Shown: positions 1 through 12,308 of the stretch, in pieces
Numbering within the stretch: the stretch's first letter is position 1
How the letters are laid out: every line of letters starts with the position of its first letter
NCBI GenBank assembly: GCA_030272585.1
Contig: BSYQ01000003.1
Span: 5,642,001 to 5,706,000, forward strand
Direction of reading: 5' to 3'
Length of the DNA stretch: 64,000 bases
From: Bryopsis sp. KO-2023
Taxonomy: Eukaryota; Chlorophyta; Ulvophyceae; Bryopsidales; Bryopsidaceae
The notes under the pieces: model-generated
Database searches by the model: none
Seen by the model: only the letters and a program-made list of their open reading frames with translations
Told to the model about the DNA's origin: nothing
Position numbers and translations under genes: made by a program

Positions 1-1736
1 GAGAAGAAGAAGAAGGAAAAAGAGGCCTCAGATTTTCTGGGTGGGATTTGTTTGGTTTTGTCTTGTTTTGTTGGGGTCCAGGTTTTGGGGAAAAAATTGA
101 CGTATTCTGCTGGACAATTCTTGAAGCAGTCACTTCACAGCGCAACGTTTGCTGGGAGTTTGTGAGCTGGACATATATTCGTTTGTTTCTTGGCGTCTCT
201 TTTATGTTTTCTTTTCGCTTGGAATTGTTGGCTATGGATGTGTCGATGTGGTCGCAAAAATGCAATTAATCCACCAGTCTGTATGAGACTCCCTAAAAGG
301 ATATGTTTGAAATTTCTGATAGAACCTACTGGCTGTATGGGGTGGGGATCTCTCACACCACCCTTTGGGAATGGCACTAATACCAGGGAAATAATACGCC
401 TGCAGTAATATGATTTGAGCAACACACCAATGGCACATAATTAAAATCCAGTCCTGTCACTGGTTCTATTTTCAAACAGGCTGGGGGGGAATTGTTCACA
501 TACCACAAAAGCAATATTCTCAAACAGTCGAAAAAAAGTATATTAAGAGAGGTACTCTTTTTCCATTCCAAGAAGGATGCCATGTTCTTTTCTTAGAGAG
601 AGCTGGGGGGAAAGCAATTTGGTTGATTGGTGTTGAAATGAAAAGGGTGATTTAAAGGAAAACAAAGGAGGAAAAAGAACCGGGGTTCAAGGTGGGATGC
701 GGTTCTCTGGTTCTCTACAAGGGGGGGAGAAGGGATGAGGTGGTGGATCTGGTTTACAAGGGGTTTGAAACTTTTTTATGAGGATTCCCTCCATACCAAA
801 TCGTTTTTTTGGCTAGAATTGGAAGGGGGAAGCCGATTTTTGGGGTGGAGGGTGGGCGCGAAGTGTGGATCAGATTCTACCTCGCAGAAAACGTAAAAAC
901 GAAAACGTAGGATTTCCCAACTGCTCTTCCCCGAGCTTCTCCAACACCTGAAAGAACAAGGGCAAAAATGCACACTGGTTCTCCTCAGTTGCTTGATTAG
1001 TCAATTATTTAAAACTCGTAACAATTTTAGAACAATCTGGAAAAGAAGAACCATTTTCTTGTTTTTTTCAAAACCACAAATCTTCTTCGTCTTTTTCCTT
1101 TCCCTAGGTGTTTCTTTTCTTTCCTCCTTCAACAGCACCCGCAACACCACATAAAGTACAGCTTCCCCAGCAGAATTGTAAACCTTACTCCCTGAAATGG
1201 ACGCCCAAGGCCACCCCCAAATCTCCTGGATTAGGATCCCCCCCTCCATATTTCTTTAGTTTTCCCCTTGGCATCAAAGCACAAGGAAGAACATGAGATT
1301 CCTAAATTACAGCAAAATGCTGCAATTTGTTTCAGTCCTGAATATGGTGAGGTCAGCCCATCCAGAAAACGAACTTCAGCCATGAAAGAGTCATTATTAC
1401 ATCTGGGAAAATGCAGCAGGGAGGCATCTCGCTGCACTGCACCATTTCCCTCCAATCCACACCATTCAAAACACCACACCAAAACGGGTCCTTCTGCTCC
1501 TGTCCCCCCCACCCCACCCCTTGTCTTAATTTCCCAAATCTCCCTCAAAATCACCAAAGAAATAAGTCACAGCGTTATTAGCACCCACACACAAAGAAGA
1601 TCCTGAATCGTTCCGTATGACTGACGCATGGCATCCAGAAACGACAAAAACTCCTCCCACACCCCCTACCCCCCCCAAAAAAGCAACCCCAACTACACGC
1701 ATCCCCACACGCCCCCGATATTTCCACATTTTCTCT
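1..1736. other. Intergenic / 3' flank, no gene supported
   Basis: The stretch lies downstream of the stop codon of the minus-strand acyl-CoA-binding kelch gene. It presumably includes that gene's 3' UTR. The short open frames here show no family resemblance, no convincing splice pattern and no consistent codon use. C-rich runs occur around 1500-1690. I see nothing else in it. Confidence 0.5.
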
Positions 1737-4700
1737 TTAAGACTGGCCTCCCACCCAACCCCAAATGCCTGCCCCCTTCTTTTCAGCTTCTTGAGCTTGC
1801 CGCCTGTACATTTCCAGTTCTTTCTCGAGTTCCCCCATGTTCTGCAGTTGATGCCGAAGCTCAGCGATCTCTGCCTCCAGTTTGAAAGACTTGCTCTGTT
1901 CGGCTTGAAGTTGGGCTTTCGCTGTTTCGAAGGCTTTCTCCTTCTCGTCCAATGAAGTTTGTGCTGACATTAGCTGGCGCCGCATGAGGGCTAATTCATG
2001 GGCAGCCGATTCCTTGGCAGCAGCAGCTTCCCTCGAGGCATTCTGTCGGGAAGAAAAAGCCCAATAAACATGAGTTCAAATCAAAAAAATTGCAACCACT
2101 CTCCAGCACTCAGACGAATCCCTCTTTCTTGGGTTTTACCTCAGCCTCTCTCCAGGCCGCTTCCAGCTTGGACTGCATGTCTGTCGGGCTACCACCCCCT
2201 GTCCTTTCACCAGCAGTCTTGGGCTGGGGGCTTCTCGAACTGTTGACTTCATCCTCTTTGGGAGGGGTCTGGGGGGAAGCTTTGTTTCGGCCGTCCATGT
2301 TTCCATGTGGCCGGAACAAACTCAAAGCATTGCTGCGCAAATGAAAAACAAACTGCTTAATCACAGGAGATCGACCGCAGTCCAGCAACTGCGTTGAAAC
2401 ACACTGGTCCGTCGATTCAATTTCGATTCAAGCGAAATTGCCTACAAGATTGATATTTCATTTGGTGGGCACATAATGTGGCAGTTCCCTCTCCCCTTTG
2501 ATCCCAGTCCTTTTCAGTTTTTCATTTTTACCTGTACTTCCCATTGTAGCCACCAAAAGAAACCAGCACATTCGCGGAGGCCACCGTCACCAAGCTCATT
2601 CCCTCGCTCGCAATGTAAGACCTCTCTGGAATGGTGCCCACGATCGTCCACGACAATTGAACCTCCCTCTCCACCCCTTCGACCCTCTCCTCCCCCAGCC
2701 ATCGCTTATCAGCCACCGGCAACACATCCAAGAAAGCCATATCGGTGCAGCCCGCCGAATTGTTACCTCCCCCGACGACATACCAGTGGGTCCCCAGCAG
2801 CGAAGCCGAGTGGCCAGCCCTCGGAGACGGCAGCCTTCCATGCATGAGAGTCTTGTGCCAAGTCATGGTTTGGGTATCCAACACGCAGGTGTCGTTGAAG
2901 CAATGTGCCAGGGAGCCTCCACCGAAAATCACCATGAAATCGTCGACGGCTACACAGACATGACCTGAACGGGCCGAGGGAACCCTGCCGTGCATTTCTG
3001 GCTGGGACCATGACATGGTCTCCAAGTCGAGAATGTTCAAATCTCCGAGAGGTCGGCGAGCCAGGTCTTCGCCCCCAAACACGAAAAGCTTGCTTCCGAA
3101 GAGGGTTGCCTGGCATTTTGGAAAAAGATACACCAGTGTTATAACCGTAATTGGAATCCAACTTTGTGTGGGGTGGTGGTCACGTGAGAATTTTCATGGA
3201 CCAACCCCAACAAGACCACAACATATTAGTGCGAATGAGTATCACCTCCTTGTCTGGAAATTCCATTGCACATCAACTACTACTCACTGTGTGCCCGCCA
3301 CGGGATGTTGGGGCTGGACCTGATGGCTCCAAGATCGACCAATTCATTGATTGGGGGTCGAGCACTCTGACCATTAGCTCACCCGTGGCATCCTTCGACT
3401 GCAGACAAAACACCACCACTTTCCTCAAGCCAAAAATCCTAACCCCCCTATTAAGAGGGAAAAAACCACAAATCGATGACTGCTCCACCCCAGAAAAACC
3501 TGAATTTGCTCCTTGTTATGTTCACAATGCTTTTTCTCATCAAGATCAACAGAATTCAAAACACAATTTGTGATTGGGACTGCTCTGGTTACCTTGACAT
3601 GACCTCCGATAACCAGGAGGGAATTCTTCCAGACCACCACTTCATGACCAGCGATGGGGGGAAGAGGAGGGGGTGGTGGGGGTGGTGGAGCATCAGGTTC
3701 TGAAGATGGAGGGGGGCTGGGCCCTGTAGGACTCTTCGTAGAAGCTTGAGACCATTCAAGGGCAGCAAAGTCGAATAGCCAGATATCGTTCAGGTAGCGT
3801 CCACCAGCTGTAAGATAAACACAACTCCTTACGTGGGCCTGATTTTCATTTCTGGGCGAATCCAGACTTCCTTCTTTCAGGATGGGGTGGTTTCTCACTT
3901 TAAGAAAATCGATTCATGGTTGTGTGTGATATTCTCAGATGCAAAAATCCACAGAGACTGCATCACTGATTCAGTCACATGACATTGGTCATTTTTTCTT
4001 TTCAAATTTTTCGCACCAGAATTTCCTCCAATAACGAACATTTTCGACCCCATGACAGCCATGCCATGCTCGTAGCGGGGGGCAGGCTTACTGGCTCCGT
4101 CCAAATATGGAGTCGACCAAGACCCCTCCGCTGCAGCCTCGCTCAGCCTCTGTTCGCTGCTTGGGCCACCCCCATTCGTAGCAGGAGCGAGGTTTGACGG
4201 GGCATCAGCCGGAGCCGGGGTTGGAGCTGCTGTTTGCTGGGGAGCGGCTGGGGCTGGATTGGAGCCAATACCCCACCAATTCGGCTGAGATTGCAATCGA
4301 ATCAAAATGACACAGGGAAAGACATCTCGATCCATTTCTTTCTTAATTGGAGTTTGTGTGTGATTGTTTGATTGAGATTTAAACGCTCTGACGGAGCCCT
4401 TCCTTTATTCACTGCTGCTTCTTGTTTCTGTTTTGGTTATTCTTTCCAACTGCTGAACCCCCATTGAACTGGACATTTCACCACCTCGAAATTTTTACTG
4501 AATTCAGACTTTACCCGGCGAACATCTAAATTGGGCGTCATTACCTTCGTTTAAAAAAAGAAAAAAAGGGAATAAAAGCTTCATAAAAGCGAACCTCATA
4601 TTATTTCTTTGCCGTAGTTCTAAAGTGTATTGATGGAGTCTAACCTGGACTTCCTCCAGTGTGCGAACGTATAGTCTCATGGCCTCCTCTTTCGACATGT

Positions 4701-5316
4701 TTCCTAATTGGCTCCAGCTTTGCCATTTTGCACTTTCGACCATATTCCAGCCCCAAGGCTTGGGTTCCTTGCACGGACCCTCAGTGGCTTGTTTGAGCAA
4801 GGCGAACAACACCAAACGGACATCATCCGAAATAGTGGCTGATCCTGCATGACGTACAGACATCTAATCGGCCCTAATTGGTGAGATACTGACTCAGATT
4901 AACCCCTGCCCATCTGCAGTGGCTTTTTTTCTTTCTTTCAGAGAAACGCAGTTGAACAGCAGAATCCAACTCTTCCATCAAATTCAGACTGGTGGTTTTC
5001 TTTCTTCAGATAGTGGGTAGGCAGAGCAGGGGAAAAATTAGTAGTTGGCTTTTTGTCCCCTGGACACGTGTCCAAACGGATCTGTGGACACTTCAACGAG
5101 ATCGACTGAACCAGATAACCAACCTTGCGGGGGATTCGACACGTACTGGGTCGCTGCCCGAAAACGCTCTGGATAAGGCAAGGTGCAGGACTGCTGTGAC
5201 GAAACCACACCACAAAACAAAGAAAATAAACGATTATGGCTCGTTCGATCCCTTCAAGCCCCAAACAGATTTTGAAACGCCGCTGGGAACACAACCTCGC
5301 TGACCTCTGCCGTCAT
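1737..5316 (-). CDS. Acyl-CoA-binding protein with kelch repeats (plant ACBP4/5 type)
   Basis: Split gene read on the minus strand. The ACBP domain spans two exons: about 5193-5124 encodes YPERFRAATQYV and the next (about 4853-4645) encodes LVLFALLKQATEGPCKEPKP, KWQSW and MSKEEAMRLYV, the signature of a domain that binds long-chain acyl-CoA esters. A proline/alanine-rich linker exon (about 4290-4010) follows, then kelch repeats in exons near 3810-3590, 3400-3290 and 3130-2530 (motifs MFVIGGNS, LNDIWLFD, LFVFGGED, MVIFGGGS, YVVGGG). The last exons (about 2390-2110 and 2045-1737) give a coiled coil ending in GIWGWVGGQS. This ACBP-kelch-coiled-coil order matches plant cytosolic ACBPs that carry acyl-CoA in lipid metabolism. 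One kelch blade holds a long proline run (about 3690-3650). The start at 5316 (a short exon MTAEVSE) is phase-compatible but uncertain; the exons from 5193 on are firm. Confidence 0.88.
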
Positions 5317-6037
5317 ATTTGCTGTTTCGTGACTGTGGCTGGGAGTGTTGGCCCGTCAAGTAATTCGGAAACGAATCCTCTACTGTTCGAGCCTCAGCAC
5401 TGGCAGTTTTTCTTTTTTGAGGGAAAGTACGTACTGGACGGCAAATCGTGAACCTTGAGAAATTATTGGGATCAAAATTGATCCCGAGTCTCAACCAAAT
5501 CCAATCAAATCATTATTGATCAGTCTCGACCGTTCGTTTTCTATATTTGATTTGATTTTCTATATTTCGTGTTCGACAATCATTCTGGCTTGGTTTGGTT
5601 GTGTTGGTGGCGATCTTCGATAAAAAAAAATGAAAAAAGTCTGAAAAAAAATGAAAGTAGGTACTATTTTCCAACACCCAAAATTCCCAAAACAAAAATC
5701 CACATCATTCTGACTTAAAACCCCTTCGAACCAAGAGTTTGGTGTCTGTCTGTTGTGGGAAAAAGCAATCAATTTGGGAAGAAATCTTGAAAGTGGGGTA
5801 AACATGGCAGCAAGGACAGATGGCGCCCTGAAAGCGAAAATGTTCCCTCCAGAATCGGACCTCAAGAATGGGTCGGGCGGCGGCGGATGTTCGTCCGACA
5901 CTGTTTTTTTTTTCTTTTTTCTTTGACGTCCCGAAGGATGCCAGAAATTTGATTGTAGAAAATCTTCTCGGGAGCGTGAGATTTTCCAAATTTAAGGCAT
6001 CGTTGGCACATCCCGGCCCCAAGTTGCTGGCGGCACG
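5317..6037. promoter_or_regulatory. Divergent intergenic region between two housekeeping genes
   Basis: About 720 bp separates the start of the minus-strand ACBP gene from the start of the plus-strand AIR carboxylase gene, so both promoters should lie here. The region is A/T-rich around 5500-5700 with poly-A/T runs. I see no clear TATA box or named element. Shared bidirectional control is an inference from the head-to-head layout only. Confidence 0.4.
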
Positions 6038-9000
6038 ATGACGACCTTGACGAAGAGCGCTCCCCAATGTCTATGTGGTCGAAAACTTGACTCGCTCCCG
6101 AGGTCCCCAACGGGACGGCACTGCTTAACGAGCCGAAAGCCTCTGCAGAACGGATTTGGGAGAAAAGCACCACGAGGAGGAAAGTTGGTTGCGGCTTCGA
6201 GCGCCAGCGAAGTTGCGGAGGTGGATACGGACGGACGGTGAGAACTGTTTTCAACCTTTCGAGCCCACGTGATATTTTTGCCAACTCACTTTCGAGGGGC
6301 TGGAATTTGATTAGAGTAATGCTCTTGCCCCTCTATCCCACCTGAATTCTCATCCCAGGATGATCATTTTTGATACCATGTGCTGCTGATATGAAACATA
6401 TAAACGATTCAGTCCCTTTCTGAATTGGAGCTGTGTTTTTATTAATTCTAGAGGTCCAGAAGCGACTAGGAATCGCGTCATTGGGGTTTTGGGTGGTGGG
6501 CAACTGGGAAGAATGATGGGATTGGCTGCGGTAGGGCCCTAAAACGAAGAATTGGACTTTCAGGAACCAATAAAACAATTTTAATATTTGTGTATATCAT
6601 GTCAGTCATCCTGCATGCTCTGAAATATTCAAAAAAAAATTAATTGATTTTTCGAATGGAAGCTGAAATTCACCATGCGCCATCAACAAAAGTGGATTTT
6701 TGGAACTGAAAAGTTGGAATATAGAATGCTACGACTTCATGGTGTTTTTTTTTTTCCATAGCATTTAATTGATTTCCTTGATGAATTTGTCGCTGTAATA
6801 TTTCCCCGCAGCATATAATTGATTTCAGTGATGAGTTCATGGCTGTTCTGTAAATCTACAAACCGTTTTTTTTTTCTTTTCAAAGACAAATCTTGGCGTT
6901 CCCATGCGATGCCTCGACCCGACGATAAATGCACCCGCTGGGGTGGTGGCGAAGCAACATGTGGGCAGTTTTCGAGACAAGGATGCCATAATGGATTTTG
7001 CGAGGTTAGAAATCGAAATCGAAATCGAAATCACAAGCACATAGCTTCTTTTTTTTTTCTTTCTTTCTTTCCTGCAGGGGATGTCTTTCTGTTTGGAATT
7101 TTGCCTGGGATGTTGTTTTGCTCAACGAATCCTTTTTACATGGAGATAAGATAAATTTGATACTGATAAAGGTGTTTTTTGTTGTGTTTTTTTTTTTTTC
7201 GGTGGGTGTTGATCAAACGCAGAGAATGCGACTTAGTGACGGTGGAGATTGAGCATGTGGATGTGGATGCCTTGGAGGCGGTCGAGAATGAACTGGGTGT
7301 TGAAGTGCAGCCGACCCCCCACACTTTGCGGATAATCCAGGTAAAACATCCCAATCAGTCTCGAGAGATTCGATTGATTTTGGCGTGTTGGCTGTTGATC
7401 TCAACAGTGTTGTACATGTGAAGCAACTTTAATGAATGAATCCTCCCTAAGCTATCTATCCAACAGGGTTGGCAAATTCGTGTCTATGTTCAATCGGTCA
7501 CCTCATATTTTGTTGTAGGAGTGGCTTGAGTTTGTGTTACAAGTTGATCTTGCTTTTGGACAGTGCTCCTTTACAGCAGAAAACCATGGATTTCCACTAC
7601 TACTGCATTAGTCTTGTCAATCCGATGAGGATGTGATTTGGTCGATGCATGGGTGAATCGCCTGAATGATCGAATGTCAGCCTGTGCAGATTTACTCAAA
7701 GCAGTGGTGGTCTATTTCTTTACAGGATAAATTTAGGCAGAAGGAGCATTTCTCAGCTAATGGAATTCCGGTGGCAAAATCTCATGACGTGAATGATCGT
7801 CAAATTTTGGAGGATTTGTTCTCAACCCTGGGTCCCATAATGCTGAAATGCAAAAGGTGTGTGGCTGCCCTGTGTTATTGCTTCGGTCACTCATAATCCT
7901 CGACCAAAAAGTCTCCTCAATTGTACTGAAATGATCTCCTCCGAACAAAAAACCCGTGAAAGGTTTCATTAATGTATCCATGTGAATTGCAGATTAGCAT
8001 ATGATGGCAGAGGTAACTACATGATAAATTCTGCAGAGGAAATTGATGTGGCGGTGGAGGCTCTCGGTGGTTACGAATGCGACCTGTACGTGGAAGAACG
8101 AGTCAATTTCGTCAAGGAATTGGCTGTAATGGTGGCCAGATCAAGGGATGGCACCGAGGTGTCATATCCGGTTGTCGAAACCATTCACACGGACAGCATA
8201 TTGTACGTAACAGAAGCTCCAGCGAACGTCTCGCCCGAAATTATTCAGAGAGCCAAAGAAGTTGCGGAGGCCACCGTCGCTTGCTTGGATGGAGCTGGAG
8301 TGTTTGGGTGAGGGGAATTGAAAAAATGGGTGATGATAGAAGAAGGCAGCCCACTCGGACTGGGTAAGGTGGCTGCCGAGATGGACTGGTTGCCAGTTGC
8401 CCCTGTTGCAATCGTATTAGGTGTGGAACTTAGTCTTATCAGGTCATGTTACCTGTATTGCTGTAGTGTGGCTTTTTCATTGAGGGTCAGTTTTGTGCAG
8501 GGTGGAGCTCTTTCTTCTGGAATCTGGGGAAGTGATCGTCAACGAGGTGGCACCACGACCCCACAATTCTGGCCATTACACGATGAATGCATGCGTGACT
8601 TCGCAATTCGAGCAGCATGTCCGGGCCGTTTTGGGGTGGCCTTTGGGGGATACCAGTCTGAATGTGGGATGTGCCATCATGTTCAATATGCTGGGTAAGA
8701 GCGATGGGGAGGAGGGCCAAAGGCAGGCGGAAGCAGTGATCGAGAGTGCAAAGGCAATTCCCGGAGCAAGCATTCATTGGTATGGCAAAGCGGGCGTGTC
8801 CAAAAATAGAAAGGTAACTGGAGATCATGCAGCAACATTATTCCCCTGTGAAGAATTCGATCTGCTCCACCACCCACCACAACCACCTCACTATTTTTGT
8901 TAGTGGTGGCTTGTTGAAATGACAGCAGTGGGGGTGGTACATTCACCTAATCGAGCTCGACCCAGCTGTCGCTCGGATTTAACCGTTCCTGCTCGATTAT

Positions 9001-11665
9001 CCGCTATCGCTTTGCGTTTTCGCTCTCGGTTTCGATACTCGATAAGCGAATATCGATATATCTCCCCAGCAACAAGGAGCGAGTTTCTGGCACGCCGTGG
9101 GGTTGTTCTACCGAACTGCGTCAGGCACCACGTACCTCAAGCGCCGAGTGGGGAGGAGGGTCGCATGGAAGAGCAGCCGCTGTTGGAGCAGCAGCCGATA
9201 GCCACCGGTCAGGCTATTCCGCCAACGGTGGCGATCGGGCAGCCAGTGGGTAGTTCCCAAGGACTGCAAGTGCTTCCTATTGGACAGGCGGCTGCTGCTC
9301 CACACCCTCACGTCGCTGCACCAGCAGCTGTTGTGGAGGGTGCGGTGCATCATCAGGGCGCCTCGACGATGCTGCACCCCCACCAGATCCACACCGCGAA
9401 CCTGTTGGTCGGGACGGCGGAAACGGTATCGTCGTTGCCTTTGATGCGAGTTCAACGACCGGCGATGTCTCAAGGTTTACCGTGCCCTTCCGTTCAGACG
9501 TTGCCAACGCAGCTGGCCCCCTTTGGCACCCCTCCTCCCCCGGTCGGCTGTTCGTTCGATAACGTGATCATCCCCAACGTTGCCGCGAAAAGCGTCGTGT
9601 GGAGATATTTCGGTTTTCCGCCAAAAGATGGGACCGTCGACGTGGCGGACCGGAACTTCACCAGGTGCCGGTTGTGCAAGGGGCAGATCCCTTACAAGGG
9701 CCAAACCACGAATATGTTGAAACACTTGGAAAGCAAGCATAAGGAGGAGTACGAGGAAGTGAAGTGTAAAATCGGCACCAATCCGAAGGTTGGAAGAGTG
9801 AGTGCGCTGGCGAGAGCGTTGCAAATCTTGGGGACCTTGTCGCGCGGCGCGGCTCTTGATGGCCCGACTGCGACGCTGTTCGCATCAGCGCTGTACGCAT
9901 CATTCGCGTTGCATGCATTTGATCACGTGTTCCCGCCCCCCCCCCCCAAACGCTTAGTCATCAAAACACACACACACACAGCTCCATCCGATTTTGTAAG
10001 GGCAGCTTCTGGCATTGTGAGGCCACAAGTTGCAGAGCAAAGTTGTTTAGTTCACACTAGATGTTGGAAGTAATTCTTACATAATTCACACTGGATGTGC
10101 TCTGTTAATCTGTGCGATTGCCCATTTTTTTCCCTATTTGCCCATCAGAGCGTGCCCTTCACAGATTTCCCCCACTGGAACAACCCTCTCGATGTCAAAA
10201 CCTGCACTCTTCATTTGTAACCAGCATCAATTGCTTCTCGATTTTGTTGGGGGTGCCTGATTTATGGACTACAAACTCAATCAGAGTTCCAAACGCAATA
10301 GGTTGATCCATGTGGTGGTTGAATTGAATTCGTTTGGATCAGATAGGTCATGTCAACTTCGTTGGGGCATCTCGAGGGGATTCAAGAAAGCGGCTTCGGA
10401 AATTAGATCCAGATGCGGCGGAGGCATTGGTTAAAACGGAGGCTTTGCCCGCTATGTCGATGGCAATGGAAATGGAGCCCCAAGGACCCTTGGTAAAAGA
10501 TTTGTCCTGCTAAAGGAAAATATAAATGTCTGCATGAGAGCATAAAGGGTGCAGGAAAAAAAATTAGAAAAATCTTAAATCTTTTATGCATTCGTTATTC
10601 CAGAAGAAATAAATACGGGTTATACTGTTGATGATGTACCAATTGTGGGTTCAGAGTGGTTTTCCTGTTTTCTGTTCGTTATTCCTTCTGTTTTTTGAGG
10701 GAACAGAAGAATTGAAAGAGTCTTGTCGACCAGCAAAGGTATTTGGGAAGAAAAGGTGCAGTTTGACATACGAAGCTGAAATGTGAATGGTTTTGATGTT
10801 TAGGTGGGGATCATCATGGGTTCCGACTCTGATTTGCCTACGATGAGGCCGGCCGCCGAAACTCTGGAAAAGTTCGGGGTGGCTGCTGAGGTCACTGTGG
10901 TGTCAGCCCACAGGACGCCTGAGAGAATGATGGAGTATGCGAAAACAGCGCACAAAAGAGGGATTCGAGTGATAATTGCTGGGGCAGGTATTTACACAGT
11001 TTTGAGTTTTTGTTCGTTGCTCATACATAATAATAAACATCAAACAAAACGCAAAGCGTAAAATCCAATTGATCGAATCGCACAGCCGTCCACGTACATC
11101 TGTTATATGTATGTATACATATTGAAAGTATTTTTATTCAAGGCCAAAAGGCCAAGTGCAGCCCATTCACGGAAATGTGTTGCAGGCTGATATATATACT
11201 TAAGTATACTGTGGGTCTGTGAAATGCTAGGTGGTGCTGCGCATTTGCCTGGCATGGTGGCGGCCCTGACACCTCTACCTGTAATCGGAGTTCCTGCCGT
11301 TCCTAATGGAAGCCATTTGGATGGCTTGGATGCACTCATGTCAATAGTTCAAATGCCACGAGGGGTCCCTGTGGCGACAGTCGCCATAGGAAATTCAACG
11401 AATGCAGGTAGATGCGGTTCAGTCTTTGTTTTCTTTCGAAAGAGGGGAGAATATAAAACAGAAAGAGAAAAGTTGTGAGTCAATTTTTGCTTTTAATTTG
11501 TTTTTGTGTGGGGGCGGGGTTGCAGGATTGTTGGCTCTTCGAATTCTAGGCACAGGAAATCCTGTTTTGATGGATGCAATGTTGCAATATCAAGACGTAA
11601 TGCGACAGACAGTCATGGAGAAAGTGGACAAGCTGGATTCACAGGGCTGGAAGAACTACCAATAA
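6038..11665 (+). CDS. Phosphoribosylaminoimidazole carboxylase, fused PurK-PurE, plastid-type leader
   Basis: Catalyses the AIR-to-CAIR step of purine synthesis. Exon 1 (6038-6237) encodes a Ser/Arg-rich leader like a chloroplast transit peptide. Exon 2 (6452-6530) has [18 protein letters not shown], the PurK start; later exons near 6886-7004 (VGSFRD), 7223-7338 (VTVEIEHVD), 7726-7856, 7993-8308 ([18 protein letters not shown]) and 8502-8812 ([15 protein letters not shown]) complete the ATP-grasp domain. Exon about 10346-10492 is a linker. The PurE domain starts near 10804 ([22 protein letters not shown]), continues at about 11229 ([21 protein letters not shown]) and ends at 11665. All checked exon phases join cleanly. 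This ADE2-like fusion is known from plants and fungi; the leader favours plants. The intron between 8813 and about 10345 is far longer than the others and carries a foreign BED-finger ORF. Confidence 0.93.
8919..10073 (+). CDS. BED-type zinc-finger ORF nested in an intron (hAT-like fragment)
   Basis: A 384-codon open frame sits wholly inside an intron of the AIR carboxylase gene, on the same strand. Near residues 220-285 it has the BED/ZBED pattern VVWRYFGF, then [21 protein letters not shown] and KHKEEY, with the CxxC..HxxxxH zinc ligands visible. The N-terminal part is rich in Gln, Pro, Ala and Val (M at 9164 is a likelier start than 8919). BED fingers bind DNA and occur in hAT transposases and domesticated ZBED genes. 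No hAT catalytic (RNase H-like) or dimerisation domain follows, so this is either a truncated hAT copy or the first exon of a broken one. Its GC content is visibly higher than in the surrounding intron, in keeping with an insertion. Confidence 0.6.
   Translation: MTAVGVVHSPNRARPSCRSDLTVPARLSAIALRFRSRFRYSISEYRYISPATRSEFLARRGVVLPNCVRHHVPQAPSGEEGRMEEQPLLEQQPIATGQAIPPTVAIGQPVGSSQGLQVLPIGQAAAAPHPHVAAPAAVVEGAVHHQGASTMLHPHQIHTANLLVGTAETVSSLPLMRVQRPAMSQGLPCPSVQTLPTQLAPFGTPPPPVGCSFDNVIIPNVAAKSVVWRYFGFPPKDGTVDVADRNFTRCRLCKGQIPYKGQTTNMLKHLESKHKEEYEEVKCKIGTNPKVGRVSALARALQILGTLSRGAALDGPTATLFASALYASFALHAFDHVFPPPPPKRLVIKTHTHTAPSDFVRAASGIVRPQVAEQSCLVHTRCWK
8926..10177. mobile_element. Candidate non-autonomous hAT insertion with short terminal inverted repeats
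   Basis: CAGTGGGGG at 8926-8934 is matched in inverted orientation by CCCCCACTG at 10169-10177, bracketing the BED-finger ORF. hAT elements usually begin CAGTG or CAGGG and have short imperfect TIRs. No 8-bp target duplication is visible next to either end, so the boundaries could be coincidental. Taken together with the oversized intron and the BED finger, a decayed hAT copy is the simplest reading. Confidence 0.3.
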
Positions 11666-12308
11666 CAGTGCCTGAAAGCAGGACACTGGGGAAAGAACGC
11701 ATACATGCAATATCAACTTTTTTTTTTCCAAGAACGATTTGCATTTCGGGTCGGATTCTGTTGGTGTTCTTTGTTTCGGCCGTTTGGGTAGAAGATGCTG
11801 TTGGAGCATGAATCTGTTTTCCTTTCTTTTCGAGGTCCAAGGATTGCTGGAGGGTGGTTTCAACCTAGGTGGTGCTTTTCTGTTGTATGGCTCTGTGCGG
11901 ACCTTGCTCACCTTATTGTTTCTTTGATTGTTGGGGCAGTCCATCACCTCGCACAAAAAACCAAAAGTGAAACTGTGAAACTGTTATCCACTTATATGCA
12001 TGTGAATGTATGTATGGTGACTGAATCAGCGATTGGTTGTTCAGAGTGTGTCTGACCCAATTACAGTTGTACAGTTATGGTTGGAAATGGGTGGCTGTGG
12101 ATGCTCTTGTGGTTCAGAGTTTTGACTGTAAGAAGGATCTCTCCTCTTGTCCTCTTTGGCGTGTTCCATTCTGAACTTTTTACCCCCCAATGTGTAGAAT
12201 GCCTGTGAATGTGTTGGCATCCGCAAAATATCTTGCCTCTTTTCTTAAAGCACTTTGTCCCTCTCTCTCTGCGATTCGTGAACAAATTTTTCTCAGGATC
12301 GAAAAGGA
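11666..12308. other. Intergenic between convergent genes
   Basis: About 640 bp lies between the stop of the plus-strand AIR carboxylase gene and the stop of the minus-strand membrane/coiled-coil gene. It should hold both 3' UTRs. No coding or RNA gene is recognisable. Confidence 0.45.
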
